Source: Sedimentitalea todarodis (GTDB lineage: Bacteria > Pseudomonadota > Alphaproteobacteria > Rhodobacterales > Rhodobacteraceae). Taken from it: DNA of 64,000 nt. The notes beneath the pieces are model-generated. The model did no database searches. It was not told the DNA's origin and saw only the letters and a list, made by a program, of their open reading frames with translations. The position numbers and the translations under genes are program-made. The stretch is from positions 1 through 64,000 of the forward strand of contig NZ_JASMWN010000016.1 in assembly GCF_032595355.1 (NCBI RefSeq), read 5' to 3'. Below are positions 25,410-33,666 of this stretch, in pieces; within the stretch, counting starts at the first letter, position 1; every line of letters begins with the position of its first letter.

Positions 25410-27240
25410 CGCGATACTCCTTTGCAGGGATCGACAGGCCCAGTTCTTCGGACATCCAAAGCACCAACCGCTCCGGCGTGCTCAGCCCCGCCCGAATGGC
25501 GAGCACCTGTCGCGCCAGCGCCGGTTCGTCGGTGATCAGCCCGTTTGCTCCCATCGAGATCATCTTGGACATCTCCAGCGGGTCATTGACGGTCCAGACA
25601 TAGAGGTCCTTGCCCGCCTCCTGAATGCTGTTAGTCAGCCACGGGGTCGCCCGGCTCATGCTCAATGCAACAAAATCGCCATCCAGACCGGCCATGTTGC
25701 CAACCGCTGTCGCCGCCAGAACACCGGTCCGCCAATCGGGTTCCAGCTTCAGCATCTTTTTCACCGCCGGGTATTTCAGCGACATTGTAGCGATCTCGCC
25801 CACCATCCCGGTTTCCTTGACGACCCCGATAACCCGGTTCTCCAGATCCTCGTCATGACCGTAATACTTCAACTCGATCAGAACCTTTGATCGCCCCTTC
25901 GCAAGCTCCAGCACGTCGCGCAGCAACGGCGTCCGTTGATCGGCATAGGCCGGATCGAACCAACCGCCGATGTCGATATCAGCAAGCTCTTCCAGAGTTG
26001 CATCCCAGATTTTCAGATTGACGCCTGACAATTTCATATAGTCGCTGTCATGTATGACCACGACCTGCCCGTCGGCGGTTTCCTGGACATCGATTTCAAC
26101 CCAGTCGGCACCTTCTTCAAGCGCCTTTTCCATAGAGGCCAGGGTGTTCTCGGGCCGGCTGCCCGCTGCACCGCGATGCGCTATGATCTCGACATCGTCC
26201 TCTGTAGAAATCTCGTCCAGCAGCGCTGCCGCCGACCAGAACCCAAGCGCCACGAGGGCTGCAAGTCCGGCGCCGATCCATTTCAACCGCAGCCGCAACC
26301 CGCCCGCTGCGCGCGCCGGCGCTGTCTCCAGCCGCACATCCTTGGTGACGAACCCGTTGATCACATGGGCAAGCGCCCCCAAGGCGAGGGCCGATACGGC
26401 AGTATTCGCAAGACCCCAGATTGTCACCAAAGCAAGCGTCAAAGCCAACGCCAAACGCAATCCACCTTCCACGCGCAACGGCATGAGATGCAGGATGCCG
26501 GTCGCGATCATGCCGACGCCCGTTACAAGAACGATGCGTACGGCCAGCCAGATCACCACTTCACGCTGCAACCGGAACCGTCGTCCCGACATGCGGGTCG
26601 CGCTTTCCGCAAAGGCCCGGCGTGGCGTAACGTCCTCAAACAGCACCAAATGCAGCGCCAAAGCCCAGCCGGTCAATGTGATCAGCAACAGCACAACAAG
26701 CGCCAGGACAATAAGGCCGATCACTCCGCCAGCAATCCACGCCTCGGGTGGCATTTCGGTCAGGTAATAGTTGATATCGTAATCCGACAGCAGCAGCCAT
26801 GCCACCAGCAGCCCGGCCAGCACGAAGGGCAGCGCCATCACCAGTACCCGCAACACAAACAGCACCGCAAAGGCAATCAGAGGCCTTATCCGTCGGACGA
26901 CCGCAAGCAGCGCGGCACGAGCGCTCGCAAGCCGGTCGGTCCCGCCCGCGCGCCATAGTGCCGCCATCAGAGCAAAGCCCAGAACCTCGACCAGTAGGAC
27001 CAACGCCAGCACGGCTACGGCGGCAATGAACCCCGCCGGTGTCAGCAGAAACCCGGCAATGTCCTGATCGGTCAGCGCCGATTGATCCGACAGCGACACG
27101 GCGAGGTTAAGCAGCAATCCCAGCAGAGGGGCCAGCACGGCATAGATCGCCAACCGCAATCCCAGATAGAGTCCGATGATGACAGGTCCGCGCGACAATG
27201 CGGCCTTATAGGCGGCGATTGAGGTGGCTAGGGCCGACAT
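25396..27240 (-). CDS. Membrane-anchored glycerophosphodiester phosphodiesterase
   Basis: 614 residues in two parts. Residues 1 to about 340 hold eight or so membrane segments (DUF-type glycerophosphoryl diester phosphodiesterase membrane domain). Residues about 350-600 are a GDPD catalytic barrel: EIIAHRGAAG (His355, Arg356), SRPENT, WVEIDVQ and VVIHDSD, which carry the metal-binding Glu and Asp and the catalytic His pair, then WTVNDP and ITDEP near the end. The enzyme would hydrolyse deacylated phospholipid head groups to glycerol-3-phosphate plus an alcohol. It overlaps the gene for the PLA2-motif protein. Confidence 0.9.
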   Translation of the reverse strand: MSALATSIAAYKAALSRGPVIIGLYLGLRLAIYAVLAPLLGLLLNLAVSLSDQSALTDQDIAGFLLTPAGFIAAVAVLALVLLVEVLGFALMAALWRAGGTDRLASARAALLAVVRRIRPLIAFAVLFVLRVLVMALPFVLAGLLVAWLLLSDYDINYYLTEMPPEAWIAGGVIGLIVLALVVLLLITLTGWALALHLVLFEDVTPRRAFAESATRMSGRRFRLQREVVIWLAVRIVLVTGVGMIATGILHLMPLRVEGGLRLALALTLALVTIWGLANTAVSALALGALAHVINGFVTKDVRLETAPARAAGGLRLRLKWIGAGLAALVALGFWSAAALLDEISTEDDVEIIAHRGAAGSRPENTLASMEKALEEGADWVEIDVQETADGQVVVIHDSDYMKLSGVNLKIWDATLEELADIDIGGWFDPAYADQRTPLLRDVLELAKGRSKVLIELKYYGHDEDLENRVIGVVKETGMVGEIATMSLKYPAVKKMLKLEPDWRTGVLAATAVGNMAGLDGDFVALSMSRATPWLTNSIQEAGKDLYVWTVNDPLEMSKMISMGANGLITDEPALARQVLAIRAGLSTPERLVLWMSEELGLSIPAKEYRDASP

Positions 27241-27314
27241 GGGCGCAATGCTCCTTCAGCGTGCGGAACTCTCGCGCCATAGAACGCCACTCACCACCCT
27301 GACACAAGGGCGAC

Positions 27315-27767
27315 TCAGGTCTTTTCCAGTTCCGCCGCCAGCCGAAACCCAATCCGATTTGCCGGGACATCCGCACTCGGTTTCGGCAAGGCGCGCAGCA
27401 TCACACTCAACTGGCTCACATGCTGGATCAGCTGGGTCCGGACACCGGAGGCGTCGCTGCCGTAGAACGTCACGATATCAGGGTCATAGAACCCCAGCCC
27501 CTCGATTCGCAAAACCCCGGCACCGCCGCCGACAAAGCCCATGGCGACTTCGTGCTCATTGTCCAGCTGCTCCTCGAAATTACGGATGTACATGATCAGC
27601 CGCTCATAGGCCCATTGCGCCGCGCTCTTGCCCGCCACCGGCTCTTTCAGGCGATCCGGTACACACTCCGGCCCCGGACAATTCTCCGGGTTGGCATGCA
27701 CCTCGTGCATCCGGGGGAACACATCGCCCTCGATCACCTCGGCCGTTGTCTTGATATCCTCATCCAT
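27315..27767 (-). CDS. Conserved hypothetical protein (DUF6173-type)
   Basis: 150 residues, soluble, with no signal peptide. It has KSAAQWAYERLIMYIRNFEEQLDNEHEVAMGFVGGGAGVLRIEGLGFYDPDIVTFYG split across a helix and a strand region, then HVSQLSVMLRALPK and RIGFRLAAELE at the end. I believe this is the DUF6173 family common in Rhodobacteraceae, but the family name is from memory. The function is unknown. The start overlaps the stop of the MBL-fold gene by 8 bp. Confidence 0.65.
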   Translation of the reverse strand: MDEDIKTTAEVIEGDVFPRMHEVHANPENCPGPECVPDRLKEPVAGKSAAQWAYERLIMYIRNFEEQLDNEHEVAMGFVGGGAGVLRIEGLGFYDPDIVTFYGSDASGVRTQLIQHVSQLSVMLRALPKPSADVPANRIGFRLAAELEKT

Positions 27768-28824
27768 CTGAACCTGCCCGTATCTGATACATCCACGCGC
27801 CGTCGTCGCCGCGGCTGCGGCCGACCAGACCCGCGTGATAAAGATGGTTCACATGTGCCACGGCTTCAACCAGTGCCAGCCCATATTCGCCCGCTCCGAT
27901 CGGCCGTTTGAACAGCGTTGGAAAACAGGCCGCCGCCGGATGCGGTGTTTCGAGGAACTCCTGCAGGCGGCGCAACGCCCCGTGATGGTTCTCGATCAGT
28001 TGCTGCAACCGGAACGGCAACCCGGTAAAGGGCATCTTGTGCCCCCCGAGAACCAACTGATCCTCGCGCGCCAGCGGCCGGAACCGCTCGCAGGCCTCCA
28101 GCCAGCCCGCAAGCGGGTCGGCCTCAGGTTCGGTGGCGTAGACTCCGATATTGGGGCTGATCGAACACAGGATCTGATCGCCGGAAATCACAAGGTTGTC
28201 ATCCTGACTCCAGAATGTCGCATGTTCCGGCGCGTGCCCGTTGCCGATATGAACCTCCCAGTTGCGCCCGCCCATTCGGATCGTGTCGCCCTGTTTCACC
28301 CGCGTGAACCCCAACGGCATCGGTGCGACGATATCGGCGTAGTTGAAGGGCTTTTCCTGTGCCCGTTGCGCGAGAAGATCCGCATCCATTCCGGCGCTGC
28401 GCCAGAATTCCAGCGTTTCCGGTGGTGGCCGCTGCTGATCGTCGAGAGACAGCATCCGTGCAAACAGCCAGCTGGTCCGGGTCGACACCAGTTCTGCCCC
28501 ATGCGCGCTCTGAAACCATCCGGCGAGGCCGACATGATCCGGGTGATGATGCGTGATGATCACGCGATGCACCGGCTTTCCCGCCAACGGGCCGGCCATG
28601 AGATCGCCCCAGATGCCTCGGGTCAGCTTGCTGTCGAAACCGCTGTCGATAATGGTCCAGCCATCTCCGTCATCCAGCGCGTAGACATTCACATGATCGA
28701 GCTTCATTGGCAGCGACAGGCGCATCCACAGTACGCCCTCTGCGACGTCGATGGCCTGCCCACGCTCTGGCGGTTTCTGCCACGGATAGCGGATTCCCGG
28801 CGTTGGGACGCCATCCATGCTCAC
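27760..28824 (-). CDS. MBL-fold metallo-hydrolase
   Basis: 354 residues. The beta-lactamase-fold metal motif is THHHPDHVG, with the later ligands GNGHAPEH and SGDQILCSI. The C-terminal part is helical and ends VNHLYHAGLVGRS. Hydrolases of this group often act on thioesters or lactones (hydroxyacylglutathione hydrolase relatives). The start is GTG at 28824, overlapping the upstream acyl-CoA dehydrogenase stop as GTGA; an ATG two codons in is also possible. Linkage to an acyl-CoA dehydrogenase suggests a role in an acyl or thioester pathway. Confidence 0.85.
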   Translation of the reverse strand: MSMDGVPTPGIRYPWQKPPERGQAIDVAEGVLWMRLSLPMKLDHVNVYALDDGDGWTIIDSGFDSKLTRGIWGDLMAGPLAGKPVHRVIITHHHPDHVGLAGWFQSAHGAELVSTRTSWLFARMLSLDDQQRPPPETLEFWRSAGMDADLLAQRAQEKPFNYADIVAPMPLGFTRVKQGDTIRMGGRNWEVHIGNGHAPEHATFWSQDDNLVISGDQILCSISPNIGVYATEPEADPLAGWLEACERFRPLAREDQLVLGGHKMPFTGLPFRLQQLIENHHGALRRLQEFLETPHPAAACFPTLFKRPIGAGEYGLALVEAVAHVNHLYHAGLVGRSRGDDGAWMYQIRAGSDG

Positions 28825-30524
28825 GCGCTCAACTCGTCTGTGTCCAGCGCATAGAGATCCGCTGCCCCGGCTTGCGCCTGAACCAGCAGCCCCAGGTGTT
28901 CCGGCAGCATCCGCGTGATGTAGCAGCGCGCCAATTTCTCCCGTGCTCCGCCCTGATCGGCCATTGCTGCCGCCAGGTGAAAATGTCCGCCCAGAACCCG
29001 CGCAAAGGCGCGAAGATAGGGCACTGCACCAGCAAACCGGTCATTCATGTCGGATTGCGACACCAGCCATTCTGTCGCCTCGCGCAGGGATTCCGTGGCC
29101 TGCCACACTGCCTCGGCCATCTCCGGGAACGCCCCCCGAGCGCCTTCCGCATGCGCCTCGATCTCGTCCAGAAGCCGCGCCGCCGCCTCGCCACCATCCA
29201 TCATCTTGCGCGCCACGAGATCCATCGCCTGGATGCCGTTGGTCCCCTCGTAGATCGCCGTCACCCGCACATCGCGGTAATACTGCGCAGCACCGGTTTC
29301 TTCGATGAAGCCCATGCCGCCATGCACCTGCACGCCAGTCTCGGCAATCTCGATACCCACGTCGGTGCCGAAGGCCTTGGCAATCGGCGTCAGCAGCGCG
29401 GCGCGTGCCGCCCATTCCTCATCCCCCGTCGCTGTTTGCATGTCGATTGCAACGGCACAGGCCAGCATGATGGCACGTGCGGCAAACAGATCGGCCTTCA
29501 TTGTCGTGAGCATCCGGCGCACATCCGCGTGATCGATGATCGTGCCGCTTGGGGTCCTGCCCTGTTTGCGCTCCAGCGCATAGGCCAGTGCGTGCTGATA
29601 GGCCCCTTCGGCGGCCCCAATGCCCTGCCCGCCAACGCCCAGCCGCGCGTTGTTCATCATCGTGAACATCGCCGCCATGCCGCCATGTTCCTCGCCGACC
29701 AGCCAGCCGGTCGCGCCGTCATACTGCATCACGCAGGTCGGGCTGCCATGCAGACCCATCTTGTGCTCAAGGCTCACCACCTTGAGACTGTTGGCAACAC
29801 CTGCATTGCCGTTGTCATCCGGCAACCGCTTGGGCACCAGGAACAGGCTGATCCCCTTGGTCCCCGGCACCCCATCCGGCAGCCGCGCCAGCACGAGGTG
29901 ACAGACATTCTCGGCGAAATCATTGTCGCCCCAGCTGATAAAGATCTTCTGACCAGTCACGGCATAGGTGCCATCGCGGTTTGGTTCGGCCTTGGAACTC
30001 AGCGCGCCCACATCCGAGCCGGCCTGCGGTTCGGTCAGGTTCATCGTCCCAGCCCATTCGCCGCTGATCAGTTTGGGCAGGTACAAATCCTTGATCGCAT
30101 CGCTGGCGTGATGATCCAGCGCCTCGATCTGTCCCTGGCTCATCAACGGTGCAAGCTGAAGCGACAGGCAGGCCGCACTCATCATTTCGTTGACACTGGT
30201 GGTGAGGGTCATCGGCAGGCCCATGCCGCCGTACTCCGGGTTTGCGCTCATCCCGATCCAGCCACCTTCGGCAATCGCGCGCCAGCCATCCGCGAACCCC
30301 GGTGAGGTGCGCAACACGCCGTTTTCCAGGTGAGCGGGATGCAGGTCGCCGTTACGCTGCAAGGGGGCCATCACCTCTTCGCACATCTTGCCCGCCTCGG
30401 TCAGGATCGCACTCACCATATCGGGGCTGGCCTCGTCGAAACGCGCTGTCCCGGCCACCCGATCAAAGCCGACGACGTTGTCAAACAGGAATTCGTAATC
30501 TTGAACGGGCGCTCGATAGGACAT
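28821..30524 (-). CDS. Acyl-CoA dehydrogenase (long form)
   Basis: 567 residues from the ATG at 30524; an open frame extends 40 codons further but has no family match. The N-terminus (YRAPVQDYEFLFDNVVGF) and TMNLTEPQAGSDVGAL, GTKGISLFLVPK, GMGFIEETGAAQYYRDVRV and AIYEGTNGIQAMDLV (with the catalytic Glu) show a complete flavoprotein. The extra C-terminal region matches the about 570-600-residue subgroup that includes roseobacter DmdC, the 3-methylmercaptopropionyl-CoA dehydrogenase; I cannot tell DmdC from its paralogues. It uses FAD to make an alpha,beta-enoyl-CoA. The MBL hydrolase gene follows with a 4-bp overlap. Confidence 0.88.
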   Translation of the reverse strand: MSYRAPVQDYEFLFDNVVGFDRVAGTARFDEASPDMVSAILTEAGKMCEEVMAPLQRNGDLHPAHLENGVLRTSPGFADGWRAIAEGGWIGMSANPEYGGMGLPMTLTTSVNEMMSAACLSLQLAPLMSQGQIEALDHHASDAIKDLYLPKLISGEWAGTMNLTEPQAGSDVGALSSKAEPNRDGTYAVTGQKIFISWGDNDFAENVCHLVLARLPDGVPGTKGISLFLVPKRLPDDNGNAGVANSLKVVSLEHKMGLHGSPTCVMQYDGATGWLVGEEHGGMAAMFTMMNNARLGVGGQGIGAAEGAYQHALAYALERKQGRTPSGTIIDHADVRRMLTTMKADLFAARAIMLACAVAIDMQTATGDEEWAARAALLTPIAKAFGTDVGIEIAETGVQVHGGMGFIEETGAAQYYRDVRVTAIYEGTNGIQAMDLVARKMMDGGEAAARLLDEIEAHAEGARGAFPEMAEAVWQATESLREATEWLVSQSDMNDRFAGAVPYLRAFARVLGGHFHLAAAMADQGGAREKLARCYITRMLPEHLGLLVQAQAGAADLYALDTDELSA

Positions 30525-30648
30525 GACGGACCTCTTGAAATGGTTGGTGGCGGGCTTGGCATTGGCGCGTGCCGCCACTATGGGACGGGGTAGACCCCAT
30601 TGCAAACCAGTGCGCCCGCTTGCGCAACCAGAACGCCGCGTCACGGAT

Positions 30649-31602
30649 ATGCCCCAAAAGCCGACACTGACTCTGACCGCTTCACCTGCCGACCTCGCGC
30701 GGGCGGCGGATTTGCTGGCACAGGGTGAGCCCGTCGCCTTTCCAACAGAGACGGTTTACGGGCTGGGCGGGGATGCGCGATCCGGCCCTGCTGTTGCACG
30801 GGTTTACGCGGCCAAGGGCCGACCGGCCTTCAACCCGCTGATTGCACATGTCCCGGACATTGAAACCGCGCGGCGCCTCGTCAGATGGTCCCACATGGCC
30901 GACCGGCTGGCACAGGCGTTCTGGCCAGGTCCCCTGACACTGGTTCTGCCCCTGCGCGACGGTCACGGCATTGCGTCTCTGGTCACCGCTGGTCTTGACA
31001 CGCTCGCCGTTCGCGTGCCCGCCCACCCGACGGCACAGGCGTTGCTGCACGCCTTTGGTGGGCCGCTCGCGGCTCCTTCGGCCAACCCCTCCGGGCGAAT
31101 CAGCCCAACGGCTGCGGCCCATGTCCTCGCCGGCTTGAACGGGCGCATCGGCGCCGTGATCGACGACGGTGCCTGCGCCGTCGGGCTGGAATCCACGATT
31201 GTCGGGCTTGCGAACGACACGCCACGACTGCTTCGTCCCGGGGGGCTCCCGGCAGAGCCGATCGAGGCCGCTCTTGGACGGGAACTGCTGCGACATGCCG
31301 CGTCCGATGACCTCACCGCACCCGGTCAACTGCTGTCGCATTATGCCCCGAAGCACGCGGTCAGGCTGAACGCCGACACATCGTGCCCCGGTGAGGCCTT
31401 TCTCGGCTTTGGCGACGTCGCCTGTGATCTCAACCTCTCGCAGAACGGGGATCTGACCGAAGCCGCGGCCAATCTGTTTGACTGTCTGCATCTGCTGGAT
31501 CGGGGCGAACGTCCCATTGCGGTCGCGCCGATCCCCGATCATGGCCTTGGGGTGGCGATCAACGACCGGCTCCGCCGCGCCGCCGCGCCGCGCGACGCGT
31601 AG
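30649..31602 (+). CDS. tsaC: L-threonylcarbamoyladenylate synthase, Sua5 long form
   Basis: 317 residues from the ATG at 30649 (an upstream extension lacks conservation). The YrdC domain shows GEPVAFPTETVYGLGGDA, RPAFNPLIAHV, FWPGPLTLVL, RVPAHP and APSANPSGRISPT. A linker GLESTIVGL and RPGG lead to the C-terminal Sua5 domain (SHYAPKHAVRL onward). The enzyme makes threonylcarbamoyl-AMP for the t6A modification of tRNAs that read ANN codons. Essential housekeeping function. It is divergent from the acyl-CoA dehydrogenase gene. Confidence 0.92.
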   Translation: MPQKPTLTLTASPADLARAADLLAQGEPVAFPTETVYGLGGDARSGPAVARVYAAKGRPAFNPLIAHVPDIETARRLVRWSHMADRLAQAFWPGPLTLVLPLRDGHGIASLVTAGLDTLAVRVPAHPTAQALLHAFGGPLAAPSANPSGRISPTAAAHVLAGLNGRIGAVIDDGACAVGLESTIVGLANDTPRLLRPGGLPAEPIEAALGRELLRHAASDDLTAPGQLLSHYAPKHAVRLNADTSCPGEAFLGFGDVACDLNLSQNGDLTEAAANLFDCLHLLDRGERPIAVAPIPDHGLGVAINDRLRRAAAPRDA

Positions 31603-31636
31603 TTCCCCGGCGTTTCACTATCGGTTGGCTGCGGAT

Positions 31637-31686
31637 GAGGGGCGCTGCCCCTCAAACTCCCCGGAGTACTTTCACAAAGATGAAAA
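31637..31686. repeat. Dispersed hairpin repeat, copy 1 (after sua5)
   Basis: GAGGGGC-GCT-GCCCCTC, a perfect 7-bp stem with 3-base loop (31637-31653), then ACTCCCCGGAGTACTTT and CAAAGATGAAAA. A second copy lies at 45320-45370. Both sit just past the 3' ends of genes, so the element probably acts as a terminator or 3'-end stabiliser. Confidence 0.65.
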
Positions 31687-31712
31687 CCAGACGAGCGGGT
31701 CTGGCCTTGTGG

Positions 31713-32267
31713 TCAGGCGTGCCCGGCGCTTGCCGAAAGGCTCACCGGATCTACACCCAAGGTCTGCAATGCCGCGCCCCATTTCTCGGCATCGGCAAGA
31801 TCAAACACGAGGTCCGCATCCGCTTCTGCGGTCAGCCAGCCGTTCATGGCAATCTCGCCTTCCAACTGGCCCGGGCCCCAACCGGCATAACCCAGAAGCA
31901 TCAGCCCCCGTTTCGGCCCGCTGCCCGTGGCAATGTCTTCGAGTATGTCCAACGTCGCAGTCATGCTGAATTCGTCGGAGACCGCAAGGGACTGCAGATT
32001 CGACTGGTAGTCCGGCGAGTGCAGGACAAATCCGCGCGCGCTTTCGACCGGGCCGCCAAAATACACGGTCATGTCCTGTGCCGGCTGTTCTGGCGCGATG
32101 TCGAGCTGCTCCAGCAAATGTGACAGCCGCACGTCCTGAGCCGGCTTGTTCACGATCAGGCCCATCGCACCCTCGGCACTGTGGCTGCACAGGAAGATCA
32201 CCGAGTGTTCAAAACGCAGGTCGCCCATTCCGGGCATCGCAATCAGCAGTTTTCCAGTCAGATCCAT
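31713..32267 (-). CDS. yqgE: YqgE/AlgH family protein
   Basis: 184 residues. LTGKLLIAMPGMGDLRFEHSV, EGAMGLIVNKP, YFGGPVE, LHSPDY and GYAGWGPGQLEGEI are the conserved DUF179 (YqgE/AlgH) motifs, and length is typical. The biochemical function of the family is not settled. It is convergent with sua5 across the repeat element and divergent from the dsbD-type gene. Confidence 0.92.
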   Translation of the reverse strand: MDLTGKLLIAMPGMGDLRFEHSVIFLCSHSAEGAMGLIVNKPAQDVRLSHLLEQLDIAPEQPAQDMTVYFGGPVESARGFVLHSPDYQSNLQSLAVSDEFSMTATLDILEDIATGSGPKRGLMLLGYAGWGPGQLEGEIAMNGWLTAEADADLVFDLADAEKWGAALQTLGVDPVSLSASAGHA

Positions 32268-32423
32268 GTAGTGTCCAGCTGTCGTCCCATACGCGCCTCT
32301 GCCCTCAACATGGCCCTAGCCCCGTGCCGGCGCAAGAGTCTGTTCGCCCGATTTGCCGGGATGTCATGTAATTGACCGGAACGTGACTTGGCTTTGCACG
32401 CCGGAACGCGCATTTAGTGTGTC

Positions 32424-33239
32424 ATGACTTCACGCGTGTTTCCCGTTCTGGCGCTCGCCGCCGCGCTTGCTCTTGCCGCACTTCCCCTGCGTGCGCAGGT
32501 CAAGGTGGACGAGCTGGTGCAGGCCGACATGCTCGACGGAGGTTTGACCAAGCGCGGTACCTATATGAGCGCGCTGAGGATTTCCCTGTCGGATGGGTGG
32601 AAGACCTACTGGCGCGCGCCCGGCGACGCCGGCATACCGCCGCAGTTTGACTGGGGTCGGTCGCAGAATCTTGGGCATATGGAGATCACATGGCCCACGC
32701 CGCATGTATTCGATCAGAATGGGATGCAGTCCATCGGCTACAAGACCCAGCTGGTCCTGCCAGTCGAGATTACCCCGGCGGACCCCACGCGTCCGGTGCG
32801 GTTGCGGGGCAAGGTCGAGGTCGGCATCTGCAAGGACATCTGTGTTCCCGGTACGCTGTCCGTCGATCATCAGCTCGATGCCAAGGCGGGCCGCAACCCG
32901 GCCATAGCCGCCGCAATGGCGCAACGCCCCTTCACCCGAAAGGAAGGCGGCGTCACCTCTTCCACCTGTCGACTCTCACCCGTCGACGGTGGGATGCGCC
33001 TAGAAGCGCGGATCGCGATGCCCTCGGCGGGAGGGCAAGAGGTTGCAGTGATAGAGCCGGGAAGCCCGCGGATATGGGCCTCGCAAACCCAGACGCGACG
33101 CGAAGGCGGGACACTTCTGGCGGTCAGCGACCTGTTTCCGGTGTCGGGTGGCCCTCTTGCGGTCGACCGCTCGGCGGTCCGCATCACGGTGCTGGGAAGG
33201 CGCCACGCGGTCGACATCCGTGGCTGTACGTCAGGGTAG
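32424..33239 (+). CDS. Periplasmic protein with DsbD N-terminal (alpha) domain
   Basis: 271 residues with a signal peptide (MTSRVFPVLALAAALALAA, cleaved after RAQ). The body matches the immunoglobulin-like alpha domain of DsbD: ISLSDGWKTYWRAPGDAGIPP, FDQNGMQSIGYKTQLVLPVEI, and the Cys pair in VEVGICKDICVPG. The transmembrane and thioredoxin parts of DsbD are absent, so the protein may accept or pass on electrons in the periplasm with a separate membrane partner. The NUDIX gene follows one base after the stop. Confidence 0.8.
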   Translation: MTSRVFPVLALAAALALAALPLRAQVKVDELVQADMLDGGLTKRGTYMSALRISLSDGWKTYWRAPGDAGIPPQFDWGRSQNLGHMEITWPTPHVFDQNGMQSIGYKTQLVLPVEITPADPTRPVRLRGKVEVGICKDICVPGTLSVDHQLDAKAGRNPAIAAAMAQRPFTRKEGGVTSSTCRLSPVDGGMRLEARIAMPSAGGQEVAVIEPGSPRIWASQTQTRREGGTLLAVSDLFPVSGGPLAVDRSAVRITVLGRRHAVDIRGCTSG

Positions 33240-33240
33240 C

Positions 33241-33666
33241 GTGACCAATCCGGTGCCAAGGCTCGGCGCCATTGCCGTGGTGATATCCGAGGGCCACGTC
33301 CTGCTGGCACAACGCAGAAATCCGCCGGATGCCGGGTTGTGGGGCTTTCCGGGCGGTCATGTGGAGTTGGGAGAAACCGCGCTCGCCGCCGCTGCGCGCG
33401 AATTGCTTGAGGAAACCGGTGTCATCGCGGCGCCAGTCGACTACATCACCAATATCGATGTGATCGGCCGGGATGCAGGCGGTCAGACCACGCTGCACTA
33501 CCTGCTGGTTGCCGTGCTCTGTGATTATGTCAGCGGCACGCCCTGTGCGGCCGATGATGTCGAGGATGCCGCCTGGTTTCCATTTGAGCAGGTGCGGCGC
33601 GGCGATCTCCCGATGAGCGACCGCGTTGCCTCCGTCTTGAATCAGGCCATAGCCCTGCGCAGATAA
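33241..33666 (+). CDS. NUDIX hydrolase
   Basis: 141 residues from the GTG at 33241, one base after the upstream stop with AGGG just before it. The Nudix box is perfect: G-x5-E-x7-REL-x-EE-x-G in GHVELGETALAAAARELLEETGV, preceded by LLAQRRNPPDAGLWGFPGG. Such enzymes hydrolyse nucleoside diphosphate derivatives; the ADP-ribose pyrophosphatase/MutT range is possible. The last 25 bases overlap the 3' end of the convergent RND permease gene. Confidence 0.9.
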   Translation: MTNPVPRLGAIAVVISEGHVLLAQRRNPPDAGLWGFPGGHVELGETALAAAARELLEETGVIAAPVDYITNIDVIGRDAGGQTTLHYLLVAVLCDYVSGTPCAADDVEDAAWFPFEQVRRGDLPMSDRVASVLNQAIALRR

